A DNA stretch of 51,739 nt from Pseudomonas sp. RGM2987 (GTDB taxonomy: Bacteria; Pseudomonadota; Gammaproteobacteria; Pseudomonadales; Pseudomonadaceae): contig NZ_JALJDX010000188.1 of the NCBI RefSeq assembly GCF_022952855.1, positions 1 to 51,739 of the forward strand, written 5' to 3'. Below the pieces are notes generated by a model. That model had not been told where the DNA came from and ran no database searches. It saw nothing but the letters and a program-made list of their open reading frames with translations. The translations under genes and the position numbers were made by a program. Within the stretch, counting starts at the first letter, position 1; every line of letters starts with the position of its first letter. Below, piece by piece: positions 17,039 through 24,650 of the stretch.

Positions 17039-18073
17039 ATGTCGATCTTCCTTTTGTTGCGCACCTACGCAGCGTCCTTTTTCCATCGGTTCGGCTGGGC
17101 GGGCCTGGTCATTGCACTGGGCGTGCACCTGTCCACGGCTTGGATCGGCCTGGTGCTCCTGGGCGAGCAGCACCTCATTGCTGCCGCCACATTCACTTAC
17201 TTCTATCTCACCACCACGCTCACCGTCGGCTACGGCGACCTCGCGCCACAAACGGCGGCGGGACGGATTTTCGTGGCGACCTGGGTCATGCTCGGGGGCA
17301 TTGCGCTGCTGACGGCGGCCATCGGCAAAACCACCAGCAGCGTCATCGATGTATGGAGAAAAGGCATGAAGGGCAAAGGCGATTTCACTGGCAAGACCGG
17401 CCACACCGTGCTCATCGGTTGGGAAGGGGCGTCCAGCGAGCGGGTCATCGAATTGCTGCTCCAGGACGAAACGTCCAATGACAACCTGATCGTCATCTGC
17501 GACTGCGATCTGGAAGAAAACCCCATGCCCGGCAAGACCACCTTCATCAAGGGCGAGAGCCTGTCCTCGGTGGCGCTTTTGCAACGTGCCGGCGTACCGG
17601 GGGCCGAACGGGTCCTGGTGCGCACCCATTCCGACGACCTGACCCTCGCTACGGTGCTGGCGGTCAACCAACTGGGCCCGGTCGGGCATGTGGTCGCCCA
17701 CTTCAACGACAGCGAAATCGCCGCCCTCGCCAGTGCCTACGCGCCGAGCCTGGAATGCACCTCCAGCATGGCCATCGAAATGCTGGTGCGAGCCTCCCAG
17801 GATCCGGGCTCCTCGGTGGTCATCAACGAACTGCTCTGCGTCGGCCAAGGCGCCACTCAGTACCTGATGAAACTGCCCGACACATTTGAAGCGACGTTCG
17901 GCGACCTCTACACCCGGATGAAAGCGCAACACAACGCTACGCTTATCGGCTATCGCGCCAAAGGCGCCCGACAGCCGTCGATCAACCCGCCCGGCGCAAC
18001 TCGCGTCGAGGGCGGCGAACTCTTCTACATCGCCTCCACGCGTCTCAAGGAAATCTCCAATGGGATGGTTTAA
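17039..18073 (+). CDS. Two-helix potassium channel with RCK/TrkA-N domain
   Basis: The 344-residue product has one helix (about 18-42), a re-entrant pore with the potassium selectivity filter T62-VGYGD-67, a second helix (about 75-100), and then a cytoplasmic Rossmann-like RCK domain starting at HTVLIGW (near residue 120) with the acidic strand end VICDCDLEE. It would be a tetrameric, ligand-gated K+ channel. The ATG at 17039 has AGGGA 4 nt upstream; the open frame before it contains the REPIN and is not coding. The 3' end overlaps the next gene by 14 bp, which places it in the yjf operon, where E. coli has no such gene. The RCK ligand cannot be told from sequence. Confidence 0.9.
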   Translation: MSIFLLLRTYAASFFHRFGWAGLVIALGVHLSTAWIGLVLLGEQHLIAAATFTYFYLTTTLTVGYGDLAPQTAAGRIFVATWVMLGGIALLTAAIGKTTSSVIDVWRKGMKGKGDFTGKTGHTVLIGWEGASSERVIELLLQDETSNDNLIVICDCDLEENPMPGKTTFIKGESLSSVALLQRAGVPGAERVLVRTHSDDLTLATVLAVNQLGPVGHVVAHFNDSEIAALASAYAPSLECTSSMAIEMLVRASQDPGSSVVINELLCVGQGATQYLMKLPDTFEATFGDLYTRMKAQHNATLIGYRAKGARQPSINPPGATRVEGGELFYIASTRLKEISNGMV

Positions 18074-18728
18074 ACAGTTGATGGGGCTTGAAGCCCCGAA
18101 TGCGAGCAAGAGCCCGAGCGCCAGCGACAGTTTGCCGGTCGTCGGGCCGCTGGGCCTGGCCTCCGGCAAGCAGGTCACGTTCGATGCCACGCTCAAATTG
18201 CTGCTCGACGGCAACAGCGCGGTAGTCATCCCCGGTTCCCAGCAGGTCTGGGCCCTGGGCGTCGTCGACCTCGGGCAGTCGAACTGGCTGTCGCGTTGCT
18301 ACATGAATGACGAAGACTACTGGCTGCAAGTGCACACCAGTGGCGACATCGTCGGCCAGGTCGAGTCGGTGATCCTGTTCAATTACCTCAGCTACGTCAC
18401 CATCAACAGCGAAGCCGAGCTGCGCCGCCTGGCCGGCCCTGAAAGCCTGATCGGCCTGCCGACCTACACCCACAACGGTGTCGAATACCACCGGGAATGG
18501 GGCACCGAGCCGGGCCAGACCGAACTGGTGGCGTTGAGCGAGCGCGTGAGCAATCCCGAGGAATCCTACAGCGTCGAGCACCGTTCGATGCTGTACGCCC
18601 GCGACACCGGCCTGACGGATCGCCGGGAGTTCCTGCTGTTCTCTGTAGAAGAAGACGCCGAAGGCACCATCAGCTTGAGCACGTCGCTGGGCATTTCGCT
18701 GTACACCACTGACCTGAACACTTTTTGA
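18060..18728 (+). CDS. yjfK: YjfK-like DUF2491 protein
   Basis: Soluble 222-residue protein of the DUF2491 (YjfK) family, function unknown. It starts MGWFKQLMGLEAP, continues with a Ser-rich linker, then a beta-rich body containing YMNDEDYWLQVHTSGD and YHREWG. No catalytic motif or membrane segment was seen. Its first 14 bp lie inside the channel gene, so the two are translationally coupled. In E. coli yjfK lies between the PspA-like yjfJ and the DUF350 gene yjfL; here the channel has been added between J and K. Confidence 0.85.
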   Translation: MGWFKQLMGLEAPNASKSPSASDSLPVVGPLGLASGKQVTFDATLKLLLDGNSAVVIPGSQQVWALGVVDLGQSNWLSRCYMNDEDYWLQVHTSGDIVGQVESVILFNYLSYVTINSEAELRRLAGPESLIGLPTYTHNGVEYHREWGTEPGQTELVALSERVSNPEESYSVEHRSMLYARDTGLTDRREFLLFSVEEDAEGTISLSTSLGISLYTTDLNTF

Positions 18729-18743
18729 ACAAGGATAAAGTCC

Positions 18744-19172
18744 ATGCTTGAAGCGCTCTCCGTTTCCCTGAACAAGCCCGCCGTGCTCGGCTTCGTTCTG
18801 TACATCCTCGGCGCCGCCGTGCTGTTCGCGCTGTTCCAGTTCATCTACACCCGTATTACGCCGCACAAGGAATTCGAGCTGATCCGCTCGGGCAATGTGG
18901 CGGCGGCCATCGCCCTGGGCGGTGCGATCATTGGTTTCGCCATCCCGGCCAGCAACGTGATTGCCTACTCGGTCAGCATCCTCGACTTCGTGGTCTGGGC
19001 GGTGATTGCCGCGTTCGTCCAACTGCTGGCCTTCCTGGTGACCAGCCTGGTGCTCAAGGGTGCTTCGGAGCGCATCAAGAAGGGTGAGATCGCTGCGGGC
19101 ATCTATATCGCGGCGGTGGCCATCAGCGTCGGCATGTTGAATGCCGCGTGCATGACGCCGTCCACGAACTGA
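18744..19172 (+). CDS. yjfL: YjfL-like DUF350 integral membrane protein
   Basis: The 142-residue product has four predicted membrane helices (about 12-33, 50-72, 80-105 and 118-140). The DUF350 repeat shows in the duplicated pattern of a helix followed by a small-residue-rich turn (AAAIALGGAIIGFAIPASNV). The family commonly travels with PspA-like and ATP-grasp proteins; the molecular role is unknown. It starts 15 bp after yjfK with a clear AAGGA Shine-Dalgarno. Confidence 0.88.
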   Translation: MLEALSVSLNKPAVLGFVLYILGAAVLFALFQFIYTRITPHKEFELIRSGNVAAAIALGGAIIGFAIPASNVIAYSVSILDFVVWAVIAAFVQLLAFLVTSLVLKGASERIKKGEIAAGIYIAAVAISVGMLNAACMTPSTN

Positions 19173-19190
19173 TCGCGCCTGGAGACCCCG

Positions 19191-19904
19191 ATGAAACGAA
19201 GCAAGTACGTTCAGCTCTCGCTGGCTGCGTCGGTCGCCATGGCGATATCCGGTTGCGGGCCAACGGAAAAAACCTACCCGTTGCAGAAGAAGTACAACTT
19301 CCAGTCGGTGCAGCAATGCGTCGATGAAAAGCTGCCGGTGGATGTCTGCTCGGACGCGTTCATGAACGCCATGGCCGAGCACCGCCGTATTGCCCCGGTG
19401 TACGACAACCAGGCCGACTGCGATGCCGACTTCGTCGCCGACTGGTGCCAACAGGACTCTACCGGCAAGTTCATCCCCAAACTGGGTGGCTTCGAACTGA
19501 CCGCCAAGGGCGAAGTCACGCAGTCCGAGGTGGACGCCGCGGCGGCCCAACTGCCGGCATCGGAAGCGACCACCGGTGGTTCGGGTTTCTCCGGTGGCAG
19601 CCTGCTGACCGGATTGCTGATCGGCAATATGTTGAGCAACAACCGCAACAGCTATTACTCCGAGCCGGTCTACCGTTATCGCGATGATCGCGGCGGCTTC
19701 GGGTCCTCGACGCTGGCCCAGCGCGTCGAGAAGGGCTCGACCTTCACCAAGTCGAATCAGGCGCGCTATGGCAGCTACACCGACACGGTTCGCTCCGCCA
19801 ACAAGTCGATCTCCGTCGCCTCGTCCACCTCTCGCGGTGGTTTTGGCAGCAAGGCCAGCGCCCGCAGCGGTTGGGGTGGTTCCAGCAGCAGCTTCGGCGG
19901 CTGA
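19191..19904 (+). CDS. yjfM: YjfM-like DUF1190 lipoprotein
   Basis: Begins with a lipoprotein signal whose lipobox is ISGC (Cys at residue 23), so the mature protein should be membrane-anchored. The body has six or so cysteines in a regular pattern (QQCVDEKLPVDVC, ADCDADFVADWCQQ), consistent with periplasmic disulphides. The last 75 residues are Gly/Ser/Arg-rich and probably disordered (GGFGSKASARSGWGGSSSS). It belongs to DUF1190 (E. coli YjfM/YgiB). YgiB is paired with YgiC, just as this gene is paired with the YjfC-like ligase 11 bp downstream, so a lipoprotein-ligase functional pair is likely. Confidence 0.88.
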   Translation: MKRSKYVQLSLAASVAMAISGCGPTEKTYPLQKKYNFQSVQQCVDEKLPVDVCSDAFMNAMAEHRRIAPVYDNQADCDADFVADWCQQDSTGKFIPKLGGFELTAKGEVTQSEVDAAAAQLPASEATTGGSGFSGGSLLTGLLIGNMLSNNRNSYYSEPVYRYRDDRGGFGSSTLAQRVEKGSTFTKSNQARYGSYTDTVRSANKSISVASSTSRGGFGSKASARSGWGGSSSSFGG

Positions 19905-19915
19905 GGACCGAGGCC

Positions 19916-21073
19916 ATGAAGAAGATCCATTGCGCCGAACGCCCGGACTGGAAACAGACCGCCGAGAGCCTCGGCTTCCTGTTCCATACCATCGACGGCG
20001 AACCCTACTGGGACGAGAGCGCGTACTACCAGTTCACGCTCAAGCAGATCGAGGACGATCTGGAGGACCCCACCACCGAGATCCATGACATGTGCATGGA
20101 CCTGGTGGCCCGCGTGGTGCAGAGCGAAGAATTGCTGGAGCGCCTGAGCATTCCCGCGCCGTTCTTCGACCTGGTGCGCAGCTCGTGGCTCGAAGGCCAC
20201 CCGCATCTGTACGGGCGCATGGACTTCTCCTACAACGGCACCGGCCCGGCCAAGCTGCTGGAACTCAACTACGACACGCCGACCAGCCTGTACGAGGCGG
20301 CGGCGTTCCAGTGGGGCTGGCTGGAGCAATGCCTCGAGCGCGGTCTGCTGCCGGCCCATGCCGACCAGTTCAACAGCATCGACACCAAGCTGCACCAGGC
20401 CTTTGCCCAATTGCAGATTAAGCAGCCGTTCTACTTCGCCTCGATGAAAGACTCGGTCGAAGACAAGGGCACCACCGACTACTTGCGCCTGATCGCGGAG
20501 AAAGTCGGTATCGAATCGCGGCACATCGACATCGAGGACATTGGCCTGAACAGTGAAGGCCGTTTCGTCGATCTGCAAGAGCGCTGGATTCCCCACCTGT
20601 TCAAGCTGCACGCCTGGGAGTTCATCTTCCACGAACCATTCGGCGCGGCGATTGCCCAGAGCGATACGCAATTCTTCGAGCCGGCGTGGAAGTCGATCAT
20701 CTCCAACAAGGGCATTCTGCCGCTGTTGTGGGAGCTCAACAAAGGCCACCCGAACCTGCTCGCCGCGCACCTGGACACCGACCCTGGCAAAGCGGTGCCC
20801 AAGGGCTGGGTACGCAAGCCGTACTTCTCCCGTGAAGGGGCGAACATTGAGCTGCAGACTGCCGATGGCTTGATCGTCAAGGAAGACGGCCCGTACACCG
20901 ACGCCCCGTTCATCCTCCAGGAATTCGCGCCGCTGCCCCGGTTTGGCGACAGCTACACGCTGATCGGTTCGTGGGTCATCGGCGACCAGGCGGCCGGCAT
21001 CGGCGTACGGGAAGACAACAGCCTGATCACCAAGGATTCGAGCCGGTTCCTGCCGCATTTGATTCTGGATTGA
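19916..21073 (+). CDS. yjfC: Glutathionylspermidine synthase-like ATP-grasp ligase (YjfC)
   Basis: The 385-residue product matches the C-terminal amide-ligase half of glutathionylspermidine synthase and lacks the amidase half. Landmarks are MDFSYNGTGPAKLLELNYDT, PTSLYEAAAFQWGWLEQC (substrate side), the KPYFSREGANIEL segment near residue 305 and the acidic QEFAPLPRF (metal-ATP). It should use ATP to join a carboxylate to an amine; the real substrates of the YjfC/YgiC branch are unknown. The ATG at 19916 is used because an upstream extension lies over yjfM. It is the last gene of the operon; a REPIN follows after about 20 bp. Confidence 0.9.
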   Translation: MKKIHCAERPDWKQTAESLGFLFHTIDGEPYWDESAYYQFTLKQIEDDLEDPTTEIHDMCMDLVARVVQSEELLERLSIPAPFFDLVRSSWLEGHPHLYGRMDFSYNGTGPAKLLELNYDTPTSLYEAAAFQWGWLEQCLERGLLPAHADQFNSIDTKLHQAFAQLQIKQPFYFASMKDSVEDKGTTDYLRLIAEKVGIESRHIDIEDIGLNSEGRFVDLQERWIPHLFKLHAWEFIFHEPFGAAIAQSDTQFFEPAWKSIISNKGILPLLWELNKGHPNLLAAHLDTDPGKAVPKGWVRKPYFSREGANIELQTADGLIVKEDGPYTDAPFILQEFAPLPRFGDSYTLIGSWVIGDQAAGIGVREDNSLITKDSSRFLPHLILD

Positions 21074-21093
21074 GTGGGTTGCTGCACAGAAAT

Positions 21094-21246
21094 TTTTGTG
21101 GCGAGACAGCTTTTGTGGCGAGGGAGCTTGCTCCCGCTGGGCTGCGCAGCAGCCCCTCTCCAAGTTTAATTTGGCTTGCCTGACACACCGCAGTGCCTGG
21201 TTTTGGGGCTGCTTCGCACCCCAGCGGGAGCAAGCTCCCTCGCCAC
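21094..21246. repeat. REPIN with duplicated 17-bp head
   Basis: The left head is preceded by a partial copy, so TTTTGTGGCGAGACAGC (21094-21110) and TTTTGTGGCGAGGGAGC (21111-21127) are tandem 17-mers. The inverted right head is at 21221-21246. The rest of the 265-bp gap to the next gene holds no other structure I can name. Confidence 0.88.
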
Positions 21247-21339
21247 GGAATATTTCACCGTCTGTCGCTTCTGCGGAATTCCCTCGCTCCCTACCCAGTC
21301 GATTTCTAGAGAGACTCGTACCTGCGAAGGAGGCCATTC

Positions 21340-22206
21340 ATGCGCGTCCACCATCTGAACTGCGGTTGTATGTGCCCGGTGGGCGGGGCGTTGTTCGATG
21401 GCTACAGCCGAGGGCTGACGGCGTGCCTGGTGTGCCACTGCCTGCTGATCGAGACCGACACCAACGGCCTGATCCTGGTGGACACCGGCTTCGGCCAGCG
21501 GGATATCCAGACGCCCCAACGCTTGAGTCGCTTCTTCCGGGTGTTCAACAACATCCAGTTCGAGCATCGCCTCACCGCGCTGGAACAGGTCCGGCGCCTG
21601 GGTTTCGATGCCCACGACGTGCGGCACATCCTGCTGACTCACCTGGACTTCGATCATGCCGGCGGGCTCCAGGATTTTCCTCAGGCGCGGGTGCATGTCA
21701 TGCGCGACGAGATGGCGGTGGCGCGCTGCGCCGAGAGCTGGATCGCCCGCAGACGCTTCCAGGCACGGCAGTGGCAAGGTGTGGACAGTTGGGAGTTCTA
21801 CGCGCCGGAGGGCGACACCTGGTTCGGCTTCGACTCGGTGCGGGCACTGATCGGGGCTGAAGACGAGGATATCTTCCTGGTGCCGCTGCACGGGCACACC
21901 GCCGGCCACGCCGGGATCGCCCTGCGCACGCCGGACGGCTGGATGCTGCACGCCGGCGACGCGTATTTCTTCCACGACGAAGTCCACCAACCCGAACGCC
22001 ATTGCCCGCCGGGCATGCGCTTCTATCAATGGATGATGGACACCGACCGCCCGGCGCGGATGCACAACCAGAATCGCCTGCGGGAGTTGGCCCACAGCCA
22101 TGAGCAGAAGCTGGAAATCTTTTGCAGCCACGACGCCCGCGAATGGGAACGGGCGATGGGCCAGGCGAATACCGTGCGGACGGATTCGAGTATCCGGCAG
22201 GTGTAA
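21340..22206 (+). CDS. Metallo-beta-lactamase-fold hydrolase
   Basis: The 288-residue enzyme has the zinc motif H101-L-D-F-D105-H106 (THLDFDHAGGL), a third-ligand HGHTAGHAG near residue 185, LHAGDAYF with the bridging Asp, and a last His in FCSHDA. The fold hydrolyses esters, thioesters or lactones. The THLDFDHAGG pattern is close to that of N-acyl-homoserine lactonases, but many unrelated hydrolases share it, so no substrate is assigned. AAGGAGG at 21327-21333 fixes the ATG at 21340. It stands alone between two REPINs, so it is probably a single-gene transcript. Confidence 0.88.
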   Translation: MRVHHLNCGCMCPVGGALFDGYSRGLTACLVCHCLLIETDTNGLILVDTGFGQRDIQTPQRLSRFFRVFNNIQFEHRLTALEQVRRLGFDAHDVRHILLTHLDFDHAGGLQDFPQARVHVMRDEMAVARCAESWIARRRFQARQWQGVDSWEFYAPEGDTWFGFDSVRALIGAEDEDIFLVPLHGHTAGHAGIALRTPDGWMLHAGDAYFFHDEVHQPERHCPPGMRFYQWMMDTDRPARMHNQNRLRELAHSHEQKLEIFCSHDAREWERAMGQANTVRTDSSIRQV

Positions 22207-22253
22207 TCTGGTACTGGACCAATAACCACCAAACAAGGGCCATGCGCGGGTTT

Positions 22254-22404
22254 TGTGGCGAGGGGATTTATCTGTGGCGAGGGGATTCATCCCCGTTGGG
22301 CTGCGCAGCAGCCCAGAAAAGCAGAAAACCAATCGCCAGTTACACCACTATGGCCGTTATAGGGGGCTGCTTCGCAGCCCAGCGGGGATAAATCCCCTCG
22401 CCAC
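22254..22404. repeat. REPIN, GTGGCGAGGGGATT family, with 19-bp head duplication
   Basis: Left head duplicated as two tandem 19-mers (22254-22272 and 22273-22291, one mismatch), then a GGGCTGCGCAGCAGCCC hairpin, and an inverted right head ending at 22404. It separates the convergent MBL and CdsA-like genes and probably lies over both 3' ends. Confidence 0.88.
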
Positions 22405-22428
22405 AGGTTGCATCAACTGCGATGGTGT

Positions 22429-23361
22429 TCAGGTCCACCAATACCGAACCAGATGAAAGAAAATCGGCGCAGCAAAGCACACCGAGTCCAGGCGGTCGAG
22501 CATGCCGCCGTGGCCTTCGATCATGTGCCCCCAATCCTTGACGCCACGGTCGCGCTTGATCGCCGACATGACAATGCCGCCGGCGAACCCCAGCAGGTTG
22601 ATCAGCAAGGCGATGAGGAATGACTGCCACGGATTGAACGGCGTGATCCACCACAACGCGCCGCCGATCAGCGAGGCCAGCAGGATGCCGCCGGCAAAGC
22701 CCTCGACGGTTTTCGACGGTGACAGGTTCGGCGCGATCTTGTGTTTGCCGAACAACTTGCCGCACACGTACTGCAACACATCCGACAGTTGCACGACGAT
22801 CACCAGATAGGCGATCAGCAGCAGGTTGCGGCCCTCGAATCCGGCGATGTCCAGCGTCAGCAGCGCCGGCACGAAAGAGATGCAGAACACCGCGATCATC
22901 AAGCCCCACTGAACCTTCGAGGCGCGTTCCAGAAAGTGCGTGCTGTCGCCGCCCAGGGACGCCAGGATCGGCAGCAGCAGGAACACGTACACCGGGATGA
23001 AGATCGAAAACAGCCCGTACCAGTCGGAGTAGATCAGCAGGTATTGCAGCGGCAGCGCCAGGTAGAACGCGGCCACCAGCGCCGGATAGTCACTGCGTCG
23101 GGTCGGCGTCAGGGTCATGAATTCCCGCAGGGCGTAGAACGACACCGCATAGAACAACAGGATCACCGCCGCGTTGCCGAGCCAGAATGCGATGCCGATC
23201 ACCAGCACCATGACCCACCAGGCATTGATCCGGGCGTTGAGGTTATCGATCACCGAATTCGGCGTGCCCTTGGTCTTTTGCTTGAGAATGAAACCGACCA
23301 GCGAAGCCAGCACCAGAATGGCGCCGATGCCGCCGAACAACATCAGGGTATATCGATCCAT
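22429..23361 (-). CDS. ynbB: CDP-diacylglycerol synthase paralogue (YnbB-like)
   Basis: The 310-residue polytopic membrane protein carries the CdsA signature: LSDVLQYVCGK, then GKHKIAPNLSPSKTVEGFAG near residue 205, for CTP-dependent conversion of phosphatidate to CDP-diacylglycerol. The housekeeping cdsA normally sits beside uppS and dxr, so this is a second copy. E. coli YnbB is, as I recall, a CdsA paralogue used for the glycolipid MPIase. The ATG at 23361 is 1 bp after the acyltransferase stop (TGATATG); the frame extends further upstream but overlaps that gene. Last gene of the cluster. Confidence 0.88.
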   Translation of the reverse strand: MDRYTLMLFGGIGAILVLASLVGFILKQKTKGTPNSVIDNLNARINAWWVMVLVIGIAFWLGNAAVILLFYAVSFYALREFMTLTPTRRSDYPALVAAFYLALPLQYLLIYSDWYGLFSIFIPVYVFLLLPILASLGGDSTHFLERASKVQWGLMIAVFCISFVPALLTLDIAGFEGRNLLLIAYLVIVVQLSDVLQYVCGKLFGKHKIAPNLSPSKTVEGFAGGILLASLIGGALWWITPFNPWQSFLIALLINLLGFAGGIVMSAIKRDRGVKDWGHMIEGHGGMLDRLDSVCFAAPIFFHLVRYWWT

Positions 23362-23362
23362 A

Positions 23363-23983
23363 TCAGACGTGCTCCGGGGCCAGTGCCAGCAGCGCGGCGC
23401 GGCTGCGTTCGAGAAATTGCTCTTTGCTTTCACCCTCTTCGATGCACAAGGGCTTGCCGAAACTGGTGGTGCACAACAGCGGCAAAGGCAACACCCGGCC
23501 CTTGGGCATGACCCGGTTGAGGTTCGCGATCCACACCGGGATCACCTCGACCTCGGGATGGCTTTTCATCAAGTGATAGATCCCGCTCTTGAACGGCAAC
23601 AAACCCTCGTCGGGGTTGCGCGTGCCTTCGGGGAAAATGATCAGCGAGTCGCCGTTTTCCAGGGCTTCGAGCATCGGTTGCAACGGGTTATAGGAAGGAT
23701 CCTTGCGCTCGCGGTCCACCAGCACGCCGTTGAACACCCGGGTGATGATGTAGCGGCGCAGCGGACTCTTCTGCCAATAGTCGGCCCCGGCCACCGGGCG
23801 GGTGAGCTTGCGCAACGCCGGCGGCAGCGAGGCCCAGAGCAGAACGAAATCGCCATGGCTGCTGTGGTTGGCGAAGTAGATCCGCTGCACCGGCTGCGGC
23901 GCGCAACCGAGCCACAGGCTACGGGCGCCCGTGACCATGCGGGCGGCGGAGGTGATGAGGTTGGCGACCACGGGTTCGAACAT
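23363..23983 (-). CDS. PlsC-like lysophosphatidate acyltransferase
   Basis: The 206-residue protein has the catalytic HX4D box NHSSHGDFVLLW near residue 38, and FPEGTRNPDEGLLPFKSG near residue 100, which binds the glycerol phosphate; both are standard for 1-acylglycerol-3-phosphate acyltransferases. Its product, phosphatidate, is the substrate of the CdsA-like enzyme encoded 1 bp downstream, so the two probably act in series. AAGGAAT precedes the ATG. E. coli ynbABCD lacks this gene. A REPIN separates it from the preceding gene. Confidence 0.9.
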   Translation of the reverse strand: MFEPVVANLITSAARMVTGARSLWLGCAPQPVQRIYFANHSSHGDFVLLWASLPPALRKLTRPVAGADYWQKSPLRRYIITRVFNGVLVDRERKDPSYNPLQPMLEALENGDSLIIFPEGTRNPDEGLLPFKSGIYHLMKSHPEVEVIPVWIANLNRVMPKGRVLPLPLLCTTSFGKPLCIEEGESKEQFLERSRAALLALAPEHV

Positions 23984-24040
23984 GAGGATTCCTTATCCCG
24001 AGAATTTAAACAGCGACGCACTTCTTGAGTAGAACAGACC

Positions 24041-24155
24041 GTGGCGAGGGAGCTTGCTCCCGCTGGGCTACGAAGTAGCCCCACCCTGAGGTCACCGGTT
24101 GTACCGGGTATTTGGGAGGGCTTTGCCCTCCAGCGGGAGCAAGCTCCCTCGCCAC
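24041..24155. repeat. REPIN inside the ynb-like cluster
   Basis: Heads at 24041-24066 and 24130-24155 in inverted orientation with a loop of about 63 bp. It splits the lipid cluster into an upstream four-gene block and a downstream acyltransferase-cds pair. Confidence 0.92.
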
Positions 24156-24194
24156 AAAAACAGCATTTGTCTTCAGGTGTTGGTTAAGCAAAAA

Positions 24195-24650
24195 CTAGGT
24201 CTGGAAGGCTAGCCAGGGGCTGCTCAAGATAAAGCCCAGCGTCAAGATAACTTGCGCGGCCAGCAGCAGCGATTGCCGACGTAACAGCCGCAACGCGCCA
24301 TGGCTGCGTTCGGTCCAGAGTCGACCGCCACGCTCGGCCGGTTGCAAGCCTAGGGCGCTCAGGGCCCGGTCCAATGCCTCTGTGCGCTCGGCCAATGGCT
24401 GGGTGCCGTCGGCCACGCGCTGGAACAGATCGGCATCGAACGCCACGCGCAACGCCCAGTATTTTTGCAGTACGCCCAGGGTGAACAGCACGGCGCTGAA
24501 CAGCAGCAACCAGGGGTCCATCCGACCCAACAGCCACTGACCTAATCCCAGCAGCGCCGCCAACAGGGTCAGGCCGGTGGAGAACTGATCCAGCGAATGG
24601 CCCCGGCGCAGTAGGCTCGCCACGGCGTGCAGCTGCATATCACTGCTCAT
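24195..24650 (-). CDS. Small membrane protein of the lipid cluster
   Basis: Not recognised. The 151-residue product has two adjacent hydrophobic helices (about 22-42 and 46-64), a polar middle region with FDADLFQRVADGT, and a C-terminal hydrophobic helix (SLLLAAQVILTLGFILSSPW). The ATG at 24650 overlaps the phosphatase gene by 11 bp, so it is translationally coupled to it. Its fixed place between a phosphatase and an acyltransferase suggests a membrane partner for lipid handling, an inference from context only. Confidence 0.75.
   Translation of the reverse strand: MSSDMQLHAVASLLRRGHSLDQFSTGLTLLAALLGLGQWLLGRMDPWLLLFSAVLFTLGVLQKYWALRVAFDADLFQRVADGTQPLAERTEALDRALSALGLQPAERGGRLWTERSHGALRLLRRQSLLLAAQVILTLGFILSSPWLAFQT

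Noticed and set aside
15357..21073. Classical psp phage-shock operon
   Set aside because: Only the PspA-like coat is shared; pspB, pspC and pspF are absent and the partners match the yjf families instead.
21340..22206. Named quorum-quenching lactonase
   Set aside because: The HLDFDH motif is shared by many unrelated metallo-beta-lactamase-fold enzymes; sequence reading alone does not support a substrate.
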